A DNA stretch of 64,000 nucleotides from Cokeromyces recurvatus (GCF_025118155.1 NW_026251387.1:881001-945000); one strand, 5' to 3'; shown: positions 15,418 through 27,300, numbered from the stretch's first letter. Numbers and translations are program-made. The notes: generated by a model not told the origin, from the sequence alone.

Positions 15418-15458
<41 letters not shown>

Positions 15459-15631
15459 TATGTGTTTTTTTAGTCGGAGATTAACACAAAGATCAAGGGG
15501 TGAGGGATGGTGGTAGTAGTGGGGAGAATGAAAAAAAAAATTAATAAATAAAAAAATTAAAAAAAAAAAAAAAAGAAAAGTAAAATGAATAATAATAAAT
15601 GGCGGGAAAATTAATGACATAAAGTTAATTT
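14931..15631. other. Intergenic with (TG)n microsatellite
   Basis: Spacer between the coiled-coil gene and the homeobox gene. Includes a (TA)n tract at 15376-15391, a (TG)n tract at about 15419-15461 and A-rich tracts at 15530-15585. No gene recognised; both flanking genes are on the minus strand. Confidence 0.6.
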
Positions 15632-16198
15632 TTAGTTTGATTTTGCTGTTTCATGATTGTTACGAAGCTTTATTAATCTTTGGCGTTCTCTTGTACGCAT
15701 CGCTTGACGACGATTTTGAAACCAAATTTGTACTGTACGAGGACTCATACCTAATTGTCGACCTAATTCAGCCCTCATTTGAGTTGAAGGGAAAAAGGTA
15801 CGATTGAATACACGATTTAATACTTCGAGTTGTTTTACATTGGCTCTTCTTCTTTTAGCTTTAATATGATTTTCATCTTCATAGTCTTCTTCTTCTTCTT
15901 CTTCAACATCCTCATAATCATCCCCATGATGACTATTACTTGATGCTAAATTTATATATTGTATTGAAGGAGGATGTGATTTATGATGATTCCAGTTATC
16001 AGCTGGTTGTTGTTTTTGAAATGTATAATTCGTTGTAAAGGAAGATATGCTTGCTGGAGATGAAGTTAAAGAAGGTGAAAGTGAAGGACTTTTTTGATCT
16101 ATCATTTCATCTGAACATAATAAATTATTTATATCGAGAACAGAAGGTCTTCTTTTGCATTTAGTATTCAACATGCTATGAACAGATAACATACTCAT
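15632..16198 (-). CDS. Homeobox transcription factor
   Basis: Single exon, 188 aa. The homeodomain lies at about residues 114-173: AKRRRANVKQLEVLNRVF (helix 1), PSTQMRAELGRQLGMSPR (helix 2) and the recognition helix with WFQNRRQAMRTRERQ at about 159-173. WFQNRR with Val/Ile-Gln before it is the signature of DNA-contacting helix 3. An acidic run (EDVEEEEEEDYEDEN) immediately precedes the homeodomain. The N-terminal half is Ser/Pro/His-rich and probably disordered. Typical-length homeodomain (60 aa), not TALE class (no three-residue loop insertion). Known role of the family: sequence-specific nuclear transcription factor; target genes cannot be inferred. Confidence 0.93.
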   Translation of the reverse strand: MSMLSVHSMLNTKCKRRPSVLDINNLLCSDEMIDQKSPSLSPSLTSSPASISSFTTNYTFQKQQPADNWNHHKSHPPSIQYINLASSNSHHGDDYEDVEEEEEEDYEDENHIKAKRRRANVKQLEVLNRVFNRTFFPSTQMRAELGRQLGMSPRTVQIWFQNRRQAMRTRERQRLIKLRNNHETAKSN

Positions 16199-17968
16199 TG
16201 TTAAAATATGTATGAATATAAAATTAAAATTAAAATAAAAAGAGAAAGAGAGATGAAATGAATTTCTCTTATTTTATTCTATTTCGCTCGAGCCAACTTT
16301 TTTTGGGAATTTAATTTCCCGATTCTTTTTTTTTTTTGATGTACACAAAAAAAAACGGGTCTATTTTATTTTAACTTGATGAAGTGTAAAGGGTGTATTT
16401 TAAGGGGGGAGGAAAGAAGCAGAGAGAAAGAGTTGAAAGCGGAACAGAATTATTTGATTGGTTTTTATTAAATATCCAAATTTAGTTTCGAACATTAAAC
16501 TGTGTAATTTAAATAAAAAGGAAAGTTCCATATAAAAATTAAGCAGATTTACAATAAACTATTAAAAAAAAAAAGCAGAAATATAAATAAATAAAAGACT
16601 GTTATTTCTTTTGTATCACACTGTTTTATTTTATTTCCACGTTTATCAAAAAATAAAAAAGCTCACGCCACATTTTTTCGTCCAACGAGAAATTCCTTTC
16701 CTCCAAACTTTTATGAATTAAACTTCTTTAAACACGTTTATTTATTCGGAAATGAAAAAAAGTATCAAGTACAATTAACTTTATCTATAACTCTTTTATG
16801 TTCATTGAGCAGTAATAATGAATGACATAATAGTAAATCAAATTATACATCTTTTTGGGCTTAGTTTATTGTATACATCTCTTTCTATTATCCAATAGTC
16901 GTCTCTTTTTAGGGTTAATCTATTTAGAGCAAGTGTGTGGTGTATATAATAATATAAATCCATACACTGTATGTGTCTATATATATAGTGTGCCTATATA
17001 TCACATAGAATGTAATATTTATGATATAATGACAATTTACCATCACTAATATATCAATACTATATATACACACACACACACACACATATGTATATCTATC
17101 TATGTTTGTTAAATGTCATGGACAGAATAGTAATAATGACATTTTTTGTAACATTTGCATCACATTCCTTTGAGTAACTAACTACCAATTGGAACAAATT
17201 ATAAACTTGATTTATTATTAGAAGAAAAAGGTAATAATAATAAGCTTTTTATTTATTTATATATAAATCTCTCTCTCTTTTTTTTTTTTTTTCTATAAAG
17301 TATTTTTTCTTTTATTATTAAATTGGAGTAAAGATTAGATTCTTTATCATATTATTAGAATAAATAGGTTTTACTGCTAATAGCTGAGTTTTATCATAGG
17401 CAAAATTTAACAAAATTAGACCTTAGGAACAAATTAGGCAAGTTTTTTTTTTTTTTTTTTTTTTATGTTTCCGCCATCATTGCCATCTTTCTTACCTTTA
17501 CTATAAGAAATACAAAAAAATCAAAAGAAAAAGAAAGTTTAAACATATTACAACACCAACAAAATACATTTTTTAATACATCGATTATAGTTAAATACAA
17601 AAAAAAAAAAGAATACATTTTTTCTATTCATGTCGTTAATGTATCCTGTAACACAAACAGTAAGGCTTTTTTATGTAACTCTGGGAATAATGTCATAATT
17701 TAATTGGAAATAAAGAGACAGATAAATATTGTTCTTGTTCATGAATACAACAAAAAAAAAAGTCCTATTATCCCTGATGCGTGGAAAGAAAGATTCAACT
17801 CAGCAAAGATACCAGACTCAATAAAAAGAATATGAGAAAAAAAAATAATTTATATATATTTATTAGTTATACTAAATCACACTATTACAAATAAGTAGTC
17901 ATTCTTTCTTCTTATATCTTCTTTAATAATAAGCTATGTTATCACTTCTTCTTTGTACTATTCATTCT
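16199..17968. other. 1.8-kb intergenic region
   Basis: Upstream of the homeobox gene and downstream of the Lys/Ser-rich secreted protein gene. A (CA)n tract at 17070-17086 and T-runs at 17279-17292 and 17442-17464 are the only notable elements. No coding feature or transposon end seen. Confidence 0.5.
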
Positions 17969-18574
17969 TTATAAACGTACGCTTTTTTTTTTCGTGTTAT
18001 GACTAGACTTTCTCTTATAAGATCTAGTCGTATACTCCTTCTTACTCTTTGTAGATCTAAATCTGGTACGGGTTGTAGCGTGATTGGTAGTTGAGGTTGC
18101 ATTTAATAATAGACTAGGCGTAATAAGAATATTCTGTTTTTTATCTTTTTTCGTTGTCTTGTAGATCTTACTATGTTTCTTCTGATGATGAGTAGCAGTC
18201 ATTGTTTCAACAGGAGGAAATGCAATCGTTTTACTTGTACTATTATTCACCAGACGTTTCCTTTTAATGATCCTCTTTGTAATAACACGTCTTTTATAAT
18301 ATGAGGGGTCATGTTGATGTGCACTGCCATGCGCTTTTTTGGTATAGTAAGGGGTAACAGTTTTATGCTTTACTGTCTTCCTTGAATGAGCAGGTATGTT
18401 GGTTGAGGTTATTAAGGGACGTTGGACACAGGTAGTACAGGTATCTTTATTATTAAAGGAAAGGATGTTTGTGTAAACAGTAGTCTCTCTTGATGACAAT
18501 GTCGCTTCTGTTGTAATGGATAATAGAGAAGATACTAAACCAAAAATTAAAAAACTTGTAATAGTACGAGCCAT
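17969..18574 (-). CDS. Secreted Ser/Thr/Lys-rich basic protein
   Basis: I place the start at 18574, not at the upstream in-frame ATG (18670), because a TATAAATA box lies between them and because this start exposes a clean signal peptide (MARTITSFLIFGLVSSLLSI, probable cleavage after TTEA). The mature ~175 aa is rich in Lys, Arg, Ser and Thr, has one CxxC (DTCTTCVQRP) and repeated dibasic sites (KRRVITKRIIKRKRL), and ends in KKKSVRL. No conserved domain recognised. The composition could suit an O-glycosylated, wall-associated basic protein. Dibasic sites would be kexin substrates if it passes the Golgi. Function unknown. Confidence 0.6.
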   Translation of the reverse strand: MARTITSFLIFGLVSSLLSITTEATLSSRETTVYTNILSFNNKDTCTTCVQRPLITSTNIPAHSRKTVKHKTVTPYYTKKAHGSAHQHDPSYYKRRVITKRIIKRKRLVNNSTSKTIAFPPVETMTATHHQKKHSKIYKTTKKDKKQNILITPSLLLNATSTTNHATTRTRFRSTKSKKEYTTRSYKRKSSHNTKKKSVRL

Positions 18575-18635
18575 TATAATAAGTAAGTAAGTATAGAGTG
18601 AGTCAAGTAGAGAAGAGTAATGGGGGTGTAAGTGG

Positions 18636-18643
18636 TATTTATA
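18636..18643 (-). promoter_or_regulatory. TATA box of the secreted basic protein gene
   Basis: TATAAATA on the minus strand, about 62-69 bp upstream of the chosen ATG at 18574. The spacing is usual for a fungal TATA-driven promoter with a short 5' UTR. Confidence 0.5.
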
Positions 18644-18670
18644 GGGAAGGTTATTATTATGATCGCTCAT

Positions 18671-18832
18671 TGAAATGAAAAAGTGTAATTACATAATAGA
18701 AACAAGCGATAATGATAATTGAACTCTTTAATTGGGATAAACACTACGCTATATAGTAAATTTAAATAATGATACAATGTAATTAAATAAACGCCTCGAA
18801 AGTAAAATGACAAATAACAAATTTAAACGCAT

Positions 18833-18866
<34 letters not shown>

Positions 18867-19549
18867 AAAAACTTTAAATTCAACAACACAACAATGTTAT
18901 TTCCATTATGTTTAATTTAATGATTTACTCTAATAAATAAGAAATGAATTCTAATTTTTCTTTTATTGATTGAATACAGCCTATTTTATGTCTTTTTATC
19001 AAAAATATGTAAAGTAAAATTTTACATCATAAAGTAAATGTTTTTTTTTATGGTTTCAGTTCTTATTTATTTTATTGAATTCCTTTTTCAGATAAATGAA
19101 AATAAATTAATGCAAGCAGATAAAGTCATTTACTTGTCAGATTTTTTTTTATTTTATTTTAATCAGATGTTAATAATATCGTCTACTATTCCAATATGTC
19201 ATTTATAACTACTAAGCATTTATATTATATATAAAAATGTTAATAAAATAACAACTTGTGTTATAAAATATATTTAAACAGAATTCGAAACATATCCGTT
19301 CTTGAAGTAAGTAATTAAAAAAAAAAGCGGTCCCTACTTTATGAATCAAATTTTGATAATAATGATGACGATATTTAGTAACGATTATCAATTGTGTCTG
19401 ACAGGTAAAAAAAATAAAAAAAAAAAAAATAAAATCCGAAATTACTTTATTAACCTTTAATATTATAACATTCAGCGTAGATTTTTTTTAATGTAGCTAC
19501 CGGGTATTCATGCGCATTACTACTTTTGTCGAGAATAATAGTAATGAAA
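18671..19549. other. Intergenic
   Basis: AT-rich spacer with a 25-T run near 18838-18862. Nothing coding recognised. Confidence 0.5.
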
Positions 19550-20095
19550 TTAAACAAACAGGGTTATCATGAGTATAAAGGAGAATCCAACAAGTGAAAT
19601 AAGAATAGGAAGAGAAAGTGATATCTTTGTAGCATGACTTGTATGAAGTAATACAGGTCGAGATCGAAGCGAAATACCTTTTGAATAAAATGCTGTCTGT
19701 GCTGTTTCTGTTACTGTTAACCAAAATGTTTGATTGAGACCACGCTGAACCTTCCAAGTATATGAATCATTCATTCTGAAACTGATTTGAATACCTGATG
19801 AATTACCTGATTTAATTTTATGGTCTTTTACAATATCAAAGATAGGAAGGCTTACTGCTGCATCTTGCCAAACTTGAATATCGATAGAATAGTTTCCTGT
19901 GCCCATATTTTGATATTCGTAAACAATATCAAACTGACCTCCTGCTGGAACTGTCGCATTTTGTTCTGGCTTGATAATGGTGGGACCAAGTTGTGCATAG
20001 ATCAATACTACTGGACATACTATTAAATTAAATAATAATAATAATTGTAATTTTCTAAAGATAAACATAATTAGTTTCATAGGGGAAAAGAACAA
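19550..20095 (-). CDS. Predicted secreted surface protein with C-terminal hydrophobic anchor
   Basis: 181 aa single exon. An N-terminal signal peptide (LLLLFNLIVCPVVLIYA, cleavage probably near residue 34; the second Met at 6 is an alternative start) is followed by a compact beta-rich-looking ectodomain beginning LGPTIIKPEQNATVPAGGQF. That opening resembles the Kre9/KNH and Ser-Thr-rich GPI-anchored fungal family, where a domain starts with a statement of 'P....G' and Val/Ile strands. Several N-glycosylation sequons are visible (NAT, NYS, NSS, NDS, NQT). The C-terminus is a hydrophobic segment (ISLSLPILISLVGFSFILMI) that could be a transmembrane helix or GPI-attachment signal. Most likely a cell-surface protein; exact function unknown. 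Confidence 0.7.
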   Translation of the reverse strand: MFFSPMKLIMFIFRKLQLLLLFNLIVCPVVLIYAQLGPTIIKPEQNATVPAGGQFDIVYEYQNMGTGNYSIDIQVWQDAAVSLPIFDIVKDHKIKSGNSSGIQISFRMNDSYTWKVQRGLNQTFWLTVTETAQTAFYSKGISLRSRPVLLHTSHATKISLSLPILISLVGFSFILMITLFV

Positions 20096-20603
20096 TAATT
20101 AAAAAAAAAAAAAACTCGAATACATACAATCTCTTATTAAAGATCAAAAATTAATTAAAAAAAAAAAAGTATACAATTGTGAGATATTCCATCATATCAC
20201 AAACGAACAATTCATATTAAACACATGCTGTTGAAACAGGTATAGATGAGAGTACAAACATATATACTAACACTTTAAAATTGTATCTTCTATGTTATAA
20301 TAATTCCAAATTCCCTGGTTCAATAAATCATTTGTATGTAGTATTATGCATGTATAATTTTTTAATAATTAAAAATATACAGTATTATTCATTGTGCTTT
20401 TCTTTTCTTTTTTTTTTTTTAAAAAAAAATCGTTTACTGTTACACTTTTTTTTTCCATTTAAGTTAATTTATAAATGCCCGGACTCAAACAAGTAGTACA
20501 ATGCTATAAATGAGTAGTATAGCCTGCTTTTTTTCTTTTTTTTTTTTTTCTATTTCGAACATGTGATACTTTATTTTTATTTTTATTTTACATAGATACA
20601 TAT
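20096..20603. other. Intergenic
   Basis: 508-bp AT-rich spacer between two minus-strand genes; T and A homopolymers only. Confidence 0.5.
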
Positions 20604-21464
20604 TTAGAATTTAAATTTAGCTTTTCCATTGGAATCTAAAAGACCAAAATGACCTTCAATGCTAGCAGAAGACTTCCAAGTAGCATCTATCCATTCAAAA
20701 TAATAATAAGGTAAAGAGCTTTTTGATACAGTAGTAGCATAGGCTTCCATGTTAGAAAGACTAGGTTGACCAGCACCAGAACCAGAACCTGCACTGGGCC
20801 AGCCAGTTTCAGTGATATAAATCGTCTTATCTCCTGCTCTACCTTTGATGTTATTAAATCGAAGAACCAAGTTTTTATAAGCATCCTCTATCGTAGTAAC
20901 TGAGGTATCAAAGTAAGGATGAATATTGACACCCATAAAATCAGAGGCTGCGATTAATTCATCACTATAACTTCCATCTGTTTCGGCAGAGCCTACAGGG
21001 ATCCCCCTCGAGATGGCCCTAACAGAATTCAATCTTTGTACGAGTTGAGAACTAGTGATATAGTTATTAAAGAGGACTTCATTACCAACAAGGATACCGC
21101 GAATGGCTTTCAAATCTGAGATTGTGTTTAGATTCTCTTCAAGTAAAGCAATTTCTTTATCGTCATTTGAGGTACCATCAATCCAAACCGCCGCAAGCAC
21201 CGTCATACCACCCCCAGCGGCTTCGATTCCCTTTATAATGTTTGGAAGTGCATTACATCCTTGAGAATAAGTACGAATATGTTGGATACCATGCAATTTC
21301 ATTGATTTGATAGTATCGATTGCTTCTTGTGTCGTTTGACAGGAACCATCAGGATTACGAGAATTATAAGATACACCAGAAAGGGATGTGATGACGCGGG
21401 GCTCAATAGGGACTGCTTGAACAAAAGCAATGAAAGCAGTAACAATCAAAAATATGTACAACAT
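20604..21464 (-). CDS. GH17 glucan endo-1,3-beta-glucosidase (Bgl2/Scw-like)
   Basis: 286 aa. Signal peptide MLYIFLIVTAFIAFVQA. The GH17 TIM barrel starts at LSGVSYNSRNPDGSCQTTQE and shows HIRTYSQGCNALPNI and ILVGNEVLFNN with the expected acid/base Glu129. DFMGVNIHPYF is strand 6, and YITETGWPSAGSG carries the nucleophile Glu219. A Trp-containing EWIDATWK lies near the end, and the protein stops at ...GHFGLLDSNGKAKFKF, so there is no GPI signal or extra binding domain. Known role: endo-beta-1,3-glucanase/transglucosidase acting in the cell wall. Both catalytic Glu residues and full length are present, so it should be active. Confidence 0.95.
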   Translation of the reverse strand: MLYIFLIVTAFIAFVQAVPIEPRVITSLSGVSYNSRNPDGSCQTTQEAIDTIKSMKLHGIQHIRTYSQGCNALPNIIKGIEAAGGGMTVLAAVWIDGTSNDDKEIALLEENLNTISDLKAIRGILVGNEVLFNNYITSSQLVQRLNSVRAISRGIPVGSAETDGSYSDELIAASDFMGVNIHPYFDTSVTTIEDAYKNLVLRFNNIKGRAGDKTIYITETGWPSAGSGSGAGQPSLSNMEAYATTVSKSSLPYYYFEWIDATWKSSASIEGHFGLLDSNGKAKFKF

Positions 21465-22905
21465 AACTGTATATTAAATTGAATTGAATTGAATTGAAAA
21501 TCACGTACACACAGTAAATTGATCCTGTAATCAATACAACAAAGATCTTAATTAACTATATAGAAAAAAAGAAAACAAAAAAAAAGCTTATATAAATATG
21601 TATATGGATATATTTTAGCTTAATTCATGTTGTCCCTCCGAAATAAAGATCAGCAAAGTAAAGTTTCACCGCAATTTAAAAAAAAAAAACTTTTCTTTCC
21701 CTGTCCCCCCCCCCTTGATTGACTCTAACTATAATCTGATTTGCTTTGTCTCAAGATCCTATTTTAATTTATAAAAAACTTGGCCATTTGAATTTTATAT
21801 TACTTAAAGATTAAAAGGCACCTCCTCTCTCTCTCTCTCTCTATCATTTTTTTTTATACCTGGTACCGCGATTAATAAAAGGAAATGGGTTTCATTAATG
21901 GATATAAAAAAGTCGCGTTGATTTTTTTCTTTATTAATATAAAGAAAAAAAAAGATATTCTAAATTATTTATGATCTTTCTTTCTCATATATACATGCTG
22001 CAGATTGAATCATGGTTCTTCTTCTTTATGACTGTTTACAAAGATGTTTAGGATCGGTACCTTCTTCATCATTAAAGTTCCTCTCATCTGAATACCTTTC
22101 TCCTCCGCTTTCTTAAAAAAAAACCAAGCCAATAAGGTAATGAAATGACATGGTTGTAGTAGAATAAGAGTAATCATGTAAAACATGAAAGAAAATTTAG
22201 CATACGTAGAGTATCTATTTTTAATTCATCTTTTTTATAACAAGAACTCGTTTTTTTTTTTAAAAAAAAAAGAAAAAAAAAAACAAAAGAATGATAGTCA
22301 TATTAACATGTAAAATATCAATCATTTATCACAACAGCTCCTACTTCCTCCTCTTTTTTTTTCATGTATTCATTTTATTATAATTATTCATTATGGCTTA
22401 AAATACGATTGTGTCTATTATTTGCGCCAAGCTATATATACACACATATATATTTTTACTCAGCTGATACAGCTATATCTTTGAAAGACCCTGACCATCT
22501 ACTTTCTATAAATATGAGTAAATTTTGTTTCAAAGATGAACGTTACTAATCGTAGTTAAAAATGATAATAACAAAAAAAAAAGGGGGGAAGGTTGGAGGA
22601 TATAAAAGAAGATGAAACTCTATGTAAGAAATAGTATTGTGATTGATTGGTTATTATTTTCATCGAGTAACAAAGGATGTTAAGATGACTGAAACCAACA
22701 AAAGACACATTAGTAGTGTATAGCAAGTGTAAACGATCAAGTTGATTTGAATAACGTTATTAGAGATGATAGATAGATACCCATTTATTTTAATAATTAT
22801 GAATAAATTATACAGCCATATAAATATATAAATATATATAAAGGAAAAAAAAAAGGTTAGATATGTACATTTATAGTATGAATGTATTTATGCGTTATGT
22901 ATGTA

Positions 22906-22941
<36 letters not shown>

Positions 22942-22949
22942 TTTCTTTT
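21465..22949. other. 1.5-kb intergenic region with (TG)n
   Basis: Contains the GH17 promoter (a TTATATAA element on the minus strand near 21588-21597), CT repeats at 21826-21842 and a (TG)n tract at 22911-22937. No gene recognised. Confidence 0.5.
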
Positions 22950-25463
22950 TTAATAAGTTTCCAAAGATTGATTACTTCTACGTTGTTGTATTAATCGTAG
23001 TGCTTTTCTTGCTGATGCTGTTACACTTTCAATAGTATTATAATTTCCTTCTTTATGACAAAATGACGATCTTTTAGAAAGATCTTGCTGATTATTTTGT
23101 AAAGATGGAGTCGTATTATAAGCCTTAATATAGATAAACATATAAGAAATAAAGAAAGAATTAAATAGATATATATCTTAAACTTACCATGGCATCATTA
23201 AGACGAATTGAACTAGTACGTGTTGGTAAAGTGGAGTATTGATGTATTGAAGATGATCTTTGTCGTAGTGGTAATTCTTGACTATGATGATGATTATTTT
23301 TATAATGACTTATATTATCTTCTGATGAAATTCTTTGTCTTCTAGATAAAGCTATTAACTTGGATGCAGCAGAGGTATCTTGACCATTATTATTATCAGG
23401 AGAAGAATGTTCTCTTTGATTTTTTAAATATGACAAGTAGCTACTATAACGATACTCAGTTGGTTTTTTAGGATAAACTTGTTCAATATTAGCAGTGGTA
23501 GTTGATTTCCTTCTTTGAGGAGATATAGTTGCCACAACCGGTGAATCCTTTTTATGACTAGTAGTAGGAGGATCATAATATAAATCGCCTGAATGAGAAG
23601 AAGATGTGGTCGAATTTGAAAATCCTCCTGAACTATGAGATGCAGTGACATGAACGACTTGTTCATAAAATGGTAATTTAGTATTTTTTGCTGTTGTTGC
23701 TGTTGTAATTGGATTAGAGAATCGAACTTCTTTTGTATTTGGAATCATATTAAATAACATGGATTCATCTTTTTCATTTGATTTACTGTATCTTGGAGTC
23801 GTCAAGTTAGAGGTAGAGTATCTTTTAGTGGATGATGATGATGTAGTTGTATTTACAGTTAGAGGTGTTGTCTTTGTGATGTGTTGTCCTTGACTATTCT
23901 TTACAGAGAATGCTGCCGACTTACTGCTATGTCGAACAGGTGGTATAATGATAGAAGGCGATGAACTTGATTTATCAGTCTTTGGTGTTAATTGTTTGTC
24001 AGTACTATATTTTGCTTGCTTTTTAAATTCAAGAGTAGGAGGAGCAGAGATTCGTTTATCACTGGATAAAGTGTGTCCTTTATCTGATTGTTCTTTATCC
24101 ATCAAAATTGGAATAGGTTGACGCTCTTTTTTATCACGAATCGCTTGGGAGGATGTACGTCGGATGACTTTAAATGTAGATGCTTCTAAAGGTTTACCAG
24201 CATGATCAAGAATAGGTTTATTATCATGTTGACTTGGTAATGGTTTCTTTGAATTATTAACAATGATAAGTGTATTATTAGAATGATGATAATGACCGTT
24301 ATTGGTAGGATTAGCTATTAGGATAGAATGTCGTGAAGTTATTTTATCATTTTGAGATACTGATTTATCTTTAGGTACATCATAACTACTCCAACGTCTT
24401 TTACTGATAGGTTGAGGTAATAAGCTACCCACTCTTGTTGCATGATTATGCTTTGGATTCATATCATTAGATGTTGTTGTGGCGGTTATCGTATTTGATC
24501 GAGTCATTATTCTAGAAGGTATTTTAGATCTTGAAGGAGTCATAGTTGCATTAGTGGCAAGAGGACTATTTACAGTTGGGCGACTATGATCGTTATTAAG
24601 CGTATGATGTCTTTTTAAGATAGTTTGTTGTTCATTGTTATCTAACTTTTTCAGTGCAGTTGAGTCTATACTCTTTCTTTTGGTATTCGTCTGTACAACA
24701 GAGCTGGTATGTTTAGTGTAACGTAAATTAGAAGAATGATGAGGAGACTTAGGGGAAAGATGTAAATCATTATTTTTTTTAAGGAGTTCGTCTTCTTCTG
24801 TCATTCCAACTTTTAATTCTTCAATATTATTCAAACTGAGTAAAAAAAAAAAAAAAAAAAAATACAAGTTCAGATTTTTTTTTTTTTTTTTAAAAAAAAT
24901 CAGAAAAAGAAAAAGACATGATCTTTTTTGTTTATTTGTTTATAATATATGCATACCTAGCTAACAAGCCAATGGGTCTCTTTTTTCTTTGTAATAAAGA
25001 CGATCTATTAGTAATACTTTCAGTTGAAGAACGCAAGTCATCAAGGTCATAATCAAAATAATCTCTAAATTTACTTGCTACTAAATCAATAGTATCTTCA
25101 TTTCCTGCAAAAAATAATGTTGGGTTTGTTTCAGATAGGGTAATATGAATAAAGGGAAAAAAAAAAAGGAAATTTGTTTATACCTAAGTTTCTAGAGAAA
25201 GCAATACTTTCAGGATAAGAAGATGGACTTGAAGGACTCTTTATACCTAAATGTATATCTAAACTACTATGCTTTGAGGTAGGTGTAAGTAAACTGGATC
25301 TAAAACGTTCAGTCTCTGCTTCATCAATGCTTCTTAAACTATATCTAAAACGACATAAATTTTTGTTATACTGAGAGTCTAAATCATCTTCTTCTTCTTC
25401 TTCTAATAACGACGCTTTATTGAGGTCTATAAAGTCGTTTGTTCCTAATGAACTTATGGACAT
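22950..25463 (-). CDS. Uncharacterised Ser/Thr/Asn-rich protein, 749 aa
   Basis: Four exons 25463-25184, 25104-24957, 24835-23188 and 23123-22950, all in phase. The protein starts MSISSLGTNDFIDLNK with an acidic patch (LLEEEEEDD). It has a conserved-looking N-terminal segment (NEDTIDLVASKFRDYFDYD), then some 500 residues of low-complexity sequence rich in Ser, Thr, Asn, Lys and Arg. Short basic Ser motifs recur (RRTSS, KRRWSS, RRKST, RQRSSS), resembling basophilic kinase or 14-3-3 sites. The end has an Ala/Arg-rich helix (SVTASARKALRLIQQRR). No catalytic or known binding domain is visible. Probably a largely disordered, phosphorylated regulatory or scaffold protein; function unknown. Confidence 0.8.
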
Positions 25464-26392
25464 GTCTACAAATGGTGTTGTTAATTACGTATTAATTTGT
25501 TTTGTTTTTTCCTTAAAAAAAAATAAAAATAAAATAAAAGGGATAAAAAAAGAAAAAAAAAAGTTTTTTTTTATTACAATAATTAAATACATACATACAC
25601 ACACACGCACATGCACACGCATCTACATACATTTTATTGAGTAAAAATTTTAAACCCCATTTAAGCGCAACACAATAAAATAGAATTGCATTACCCAGGT
25701 CAGATCGAAAAAAAAAGGGAAAAACAAGGAAATTAAAACAAAAATATGTTGATAGTAACAAAAAAAAAAAAAAAAAAAAGATAAAGAAGGTAAAATGGAT
25801 AGAGAATTGCATCTTTACATACTGGATTGATTACTGCATAATCATTTGATTAAGTCAGTATCAAGGGGAGAGAGATTTCAGGAGGGATTTTACCATGATG
25901 AAGGTAATCAAGTTCAAAGAGTATACTAATTCATATTATAAGCCAAGGAATAATCTATGTAGAAGTGGATGAATTGATTCGTATGATAGGTTGCTTTCTA
26001 TATTTATTAGAAAGATAATGAAGTAAAAAAGGATAAAGGATTAACCACAGCATTAATTATTTGTAATCAATAGTGCATATTTAACCAAACAATAGCCTGA
26101 GATCCACTGAATAAACTTATCGTTCAGACGAAAGAGATACAGGTTTGGGATACTACCAGGCAACCAACAGAGATACCAGCATAGGGCACAACTGCCTCCA
26201 GCCTGAGCCATAGGTAACTAAAGAATAGGATCAATAGTGGATGGCAGACAAAGAAAAAGAACCGAATAATATCGCTTATCAAATCTTTTCGTCCAGAAAA
26301 CTTTAACAAATAAATTGAAAGGCGCAATAGTATCAGTAATGAGTGCACATAATTGCCATAAGAATTGTTTGAAAAATTTACACCATTAAAAG
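25464..26392. other. Intergenic
   Basis: Promoter side of the 749-aa gene, then degraded sequence of somewhat higher GC at 26110-26400 leading into the transposase remnant. Long A-runs at 25760-25778 and 26411-26442. Apparent poly-Phe frames here are homopolymer artefacts. Confidence 0.5.
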
Positions 26393-26408
26393 TTATTGGC
26401 CGGAGTAC

Positions 26409-26448
<40 letters not shown>

Positions 26449-26871
26449 AATTTGGATCAATAGCGTATCTTCTTCTGAAAGGCTTAAGGAACGAATTAAA
26501 AAAATTTGTTTGTAACAGGTACATTCGTTCTTTGAGTGTGGATTGGTGAAGGGATGATGAATATGAAGGTAAATAAAAACATTTGTATCCTCTGTCTTTA
26601 ATTGTTTTTTTTTCAAATAATGGCTGGTTTGCAAATAAATGCATCCTCCATCACACTTTAAAATCCTTTTGCATGAAATATCCATTATTTTATTTAAATA
26701 ATGTTTTGTTCGAGTATCAATTCTTGGTGTTGTTTCAGGCACTGTTACAAGCTTTCCCAACGAGATGTCAATGACACCTTGAGAAGAAATAGATCCAAGA
26801 ATAGTGATGAAAGTTTCTTTTGAAATTGGCAATACTATCTTTATAGGATCACTCTTTTTTTCTTTTACCAT
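26393..26871 (-). pseudogene. Decayed Tc1/IS630-like DDE transposase fragment
   Basis: One frame reads TILGSISSQGVIDISLGK and YLNKIMDI, and a shifted frame reads DRGYKCFYLPSYSSSL. These align in order with TVLGAISANGVVNVSMRE, FLNDTMDIM and SRGYKPLYLPPYSPEL of the intact transposase at 60137-61444. The DN..IH motif is lost (position reads CIYLQTSHYL), the NPIEQFW motif is degraded and at least two frameshifts occur. Clearly non-functional; a different lineage from the intact copy, judging by how diverged the residues are. Confidence 0.8.
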
Positions 26872-27162
26872 CCTCTATTACATGTGGCTTAAGAACTTTT
26901 GCCTAGTTTTATCGAGAAATACACAATTCTTTATTTTTATATGAATTGAGATAAATGCTGTAAAAGAATGGATAGGGATAATACTTTTCTTAGTATCTCA
27001 AAACACAAAGTATGCTTTCATGCTTTAATTTTAGTAGTAGGATTAACTACGAAAAAATAAAAGTATATCTAATCCTCTCAAAAAAAAAAAAAAAAAAAAA
27101 AAAATAGAACTGTTTTACTTCAAAAGTTGCAGTTAAAATGGAACAAAACTATATTTTTTTAT

Positions 27163-27300
27163 TTAAAGAGGTAATTGATCTCTGCATTTGGGGAACTGGT
27201 TCACTGAATGTTGAATAAAAGCACCAGTGTGTCTTGCAGGTACATTGCTACAGGCATCAGTAACTCTTGTTTTCAAGTCTTCAAAGTTACCCATATCTGT
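27163..27300 (-). pseudogene. C-terminal stub of a second DDE transposase
   Basis: Reads FEDLKTRVTDACSNVPARHT, then FIQHSVNQFPKCRDQLPL and stop. It aligns end-to-end with DVETLTSRIIEASEEVPVEH ... IIQHSINQFSNCLNKVPL of the intact transposase. It lies on the N-terminal side of the other fragment on the same strand, so it belongs to a different copy. No upstream catalytic part recognised. Confidence 0.75.

Noticed and set aside
15419..15461. Possible CRISPR-like array
   Set aside because: A simple (TG)n microsatellite without spacers; CRISPR is not expected in nuclear fungal DNA.
18575..18670. Upstream in-frame start of the secreted basic protein
   Set aside because: Would bury the signal peptide and place the TATA box inside the coding region.
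19497..19757. 86-aa frame overlapping the surface protein gene
   Set aside because: Alternate-frame shadow with no independent start context or domain.
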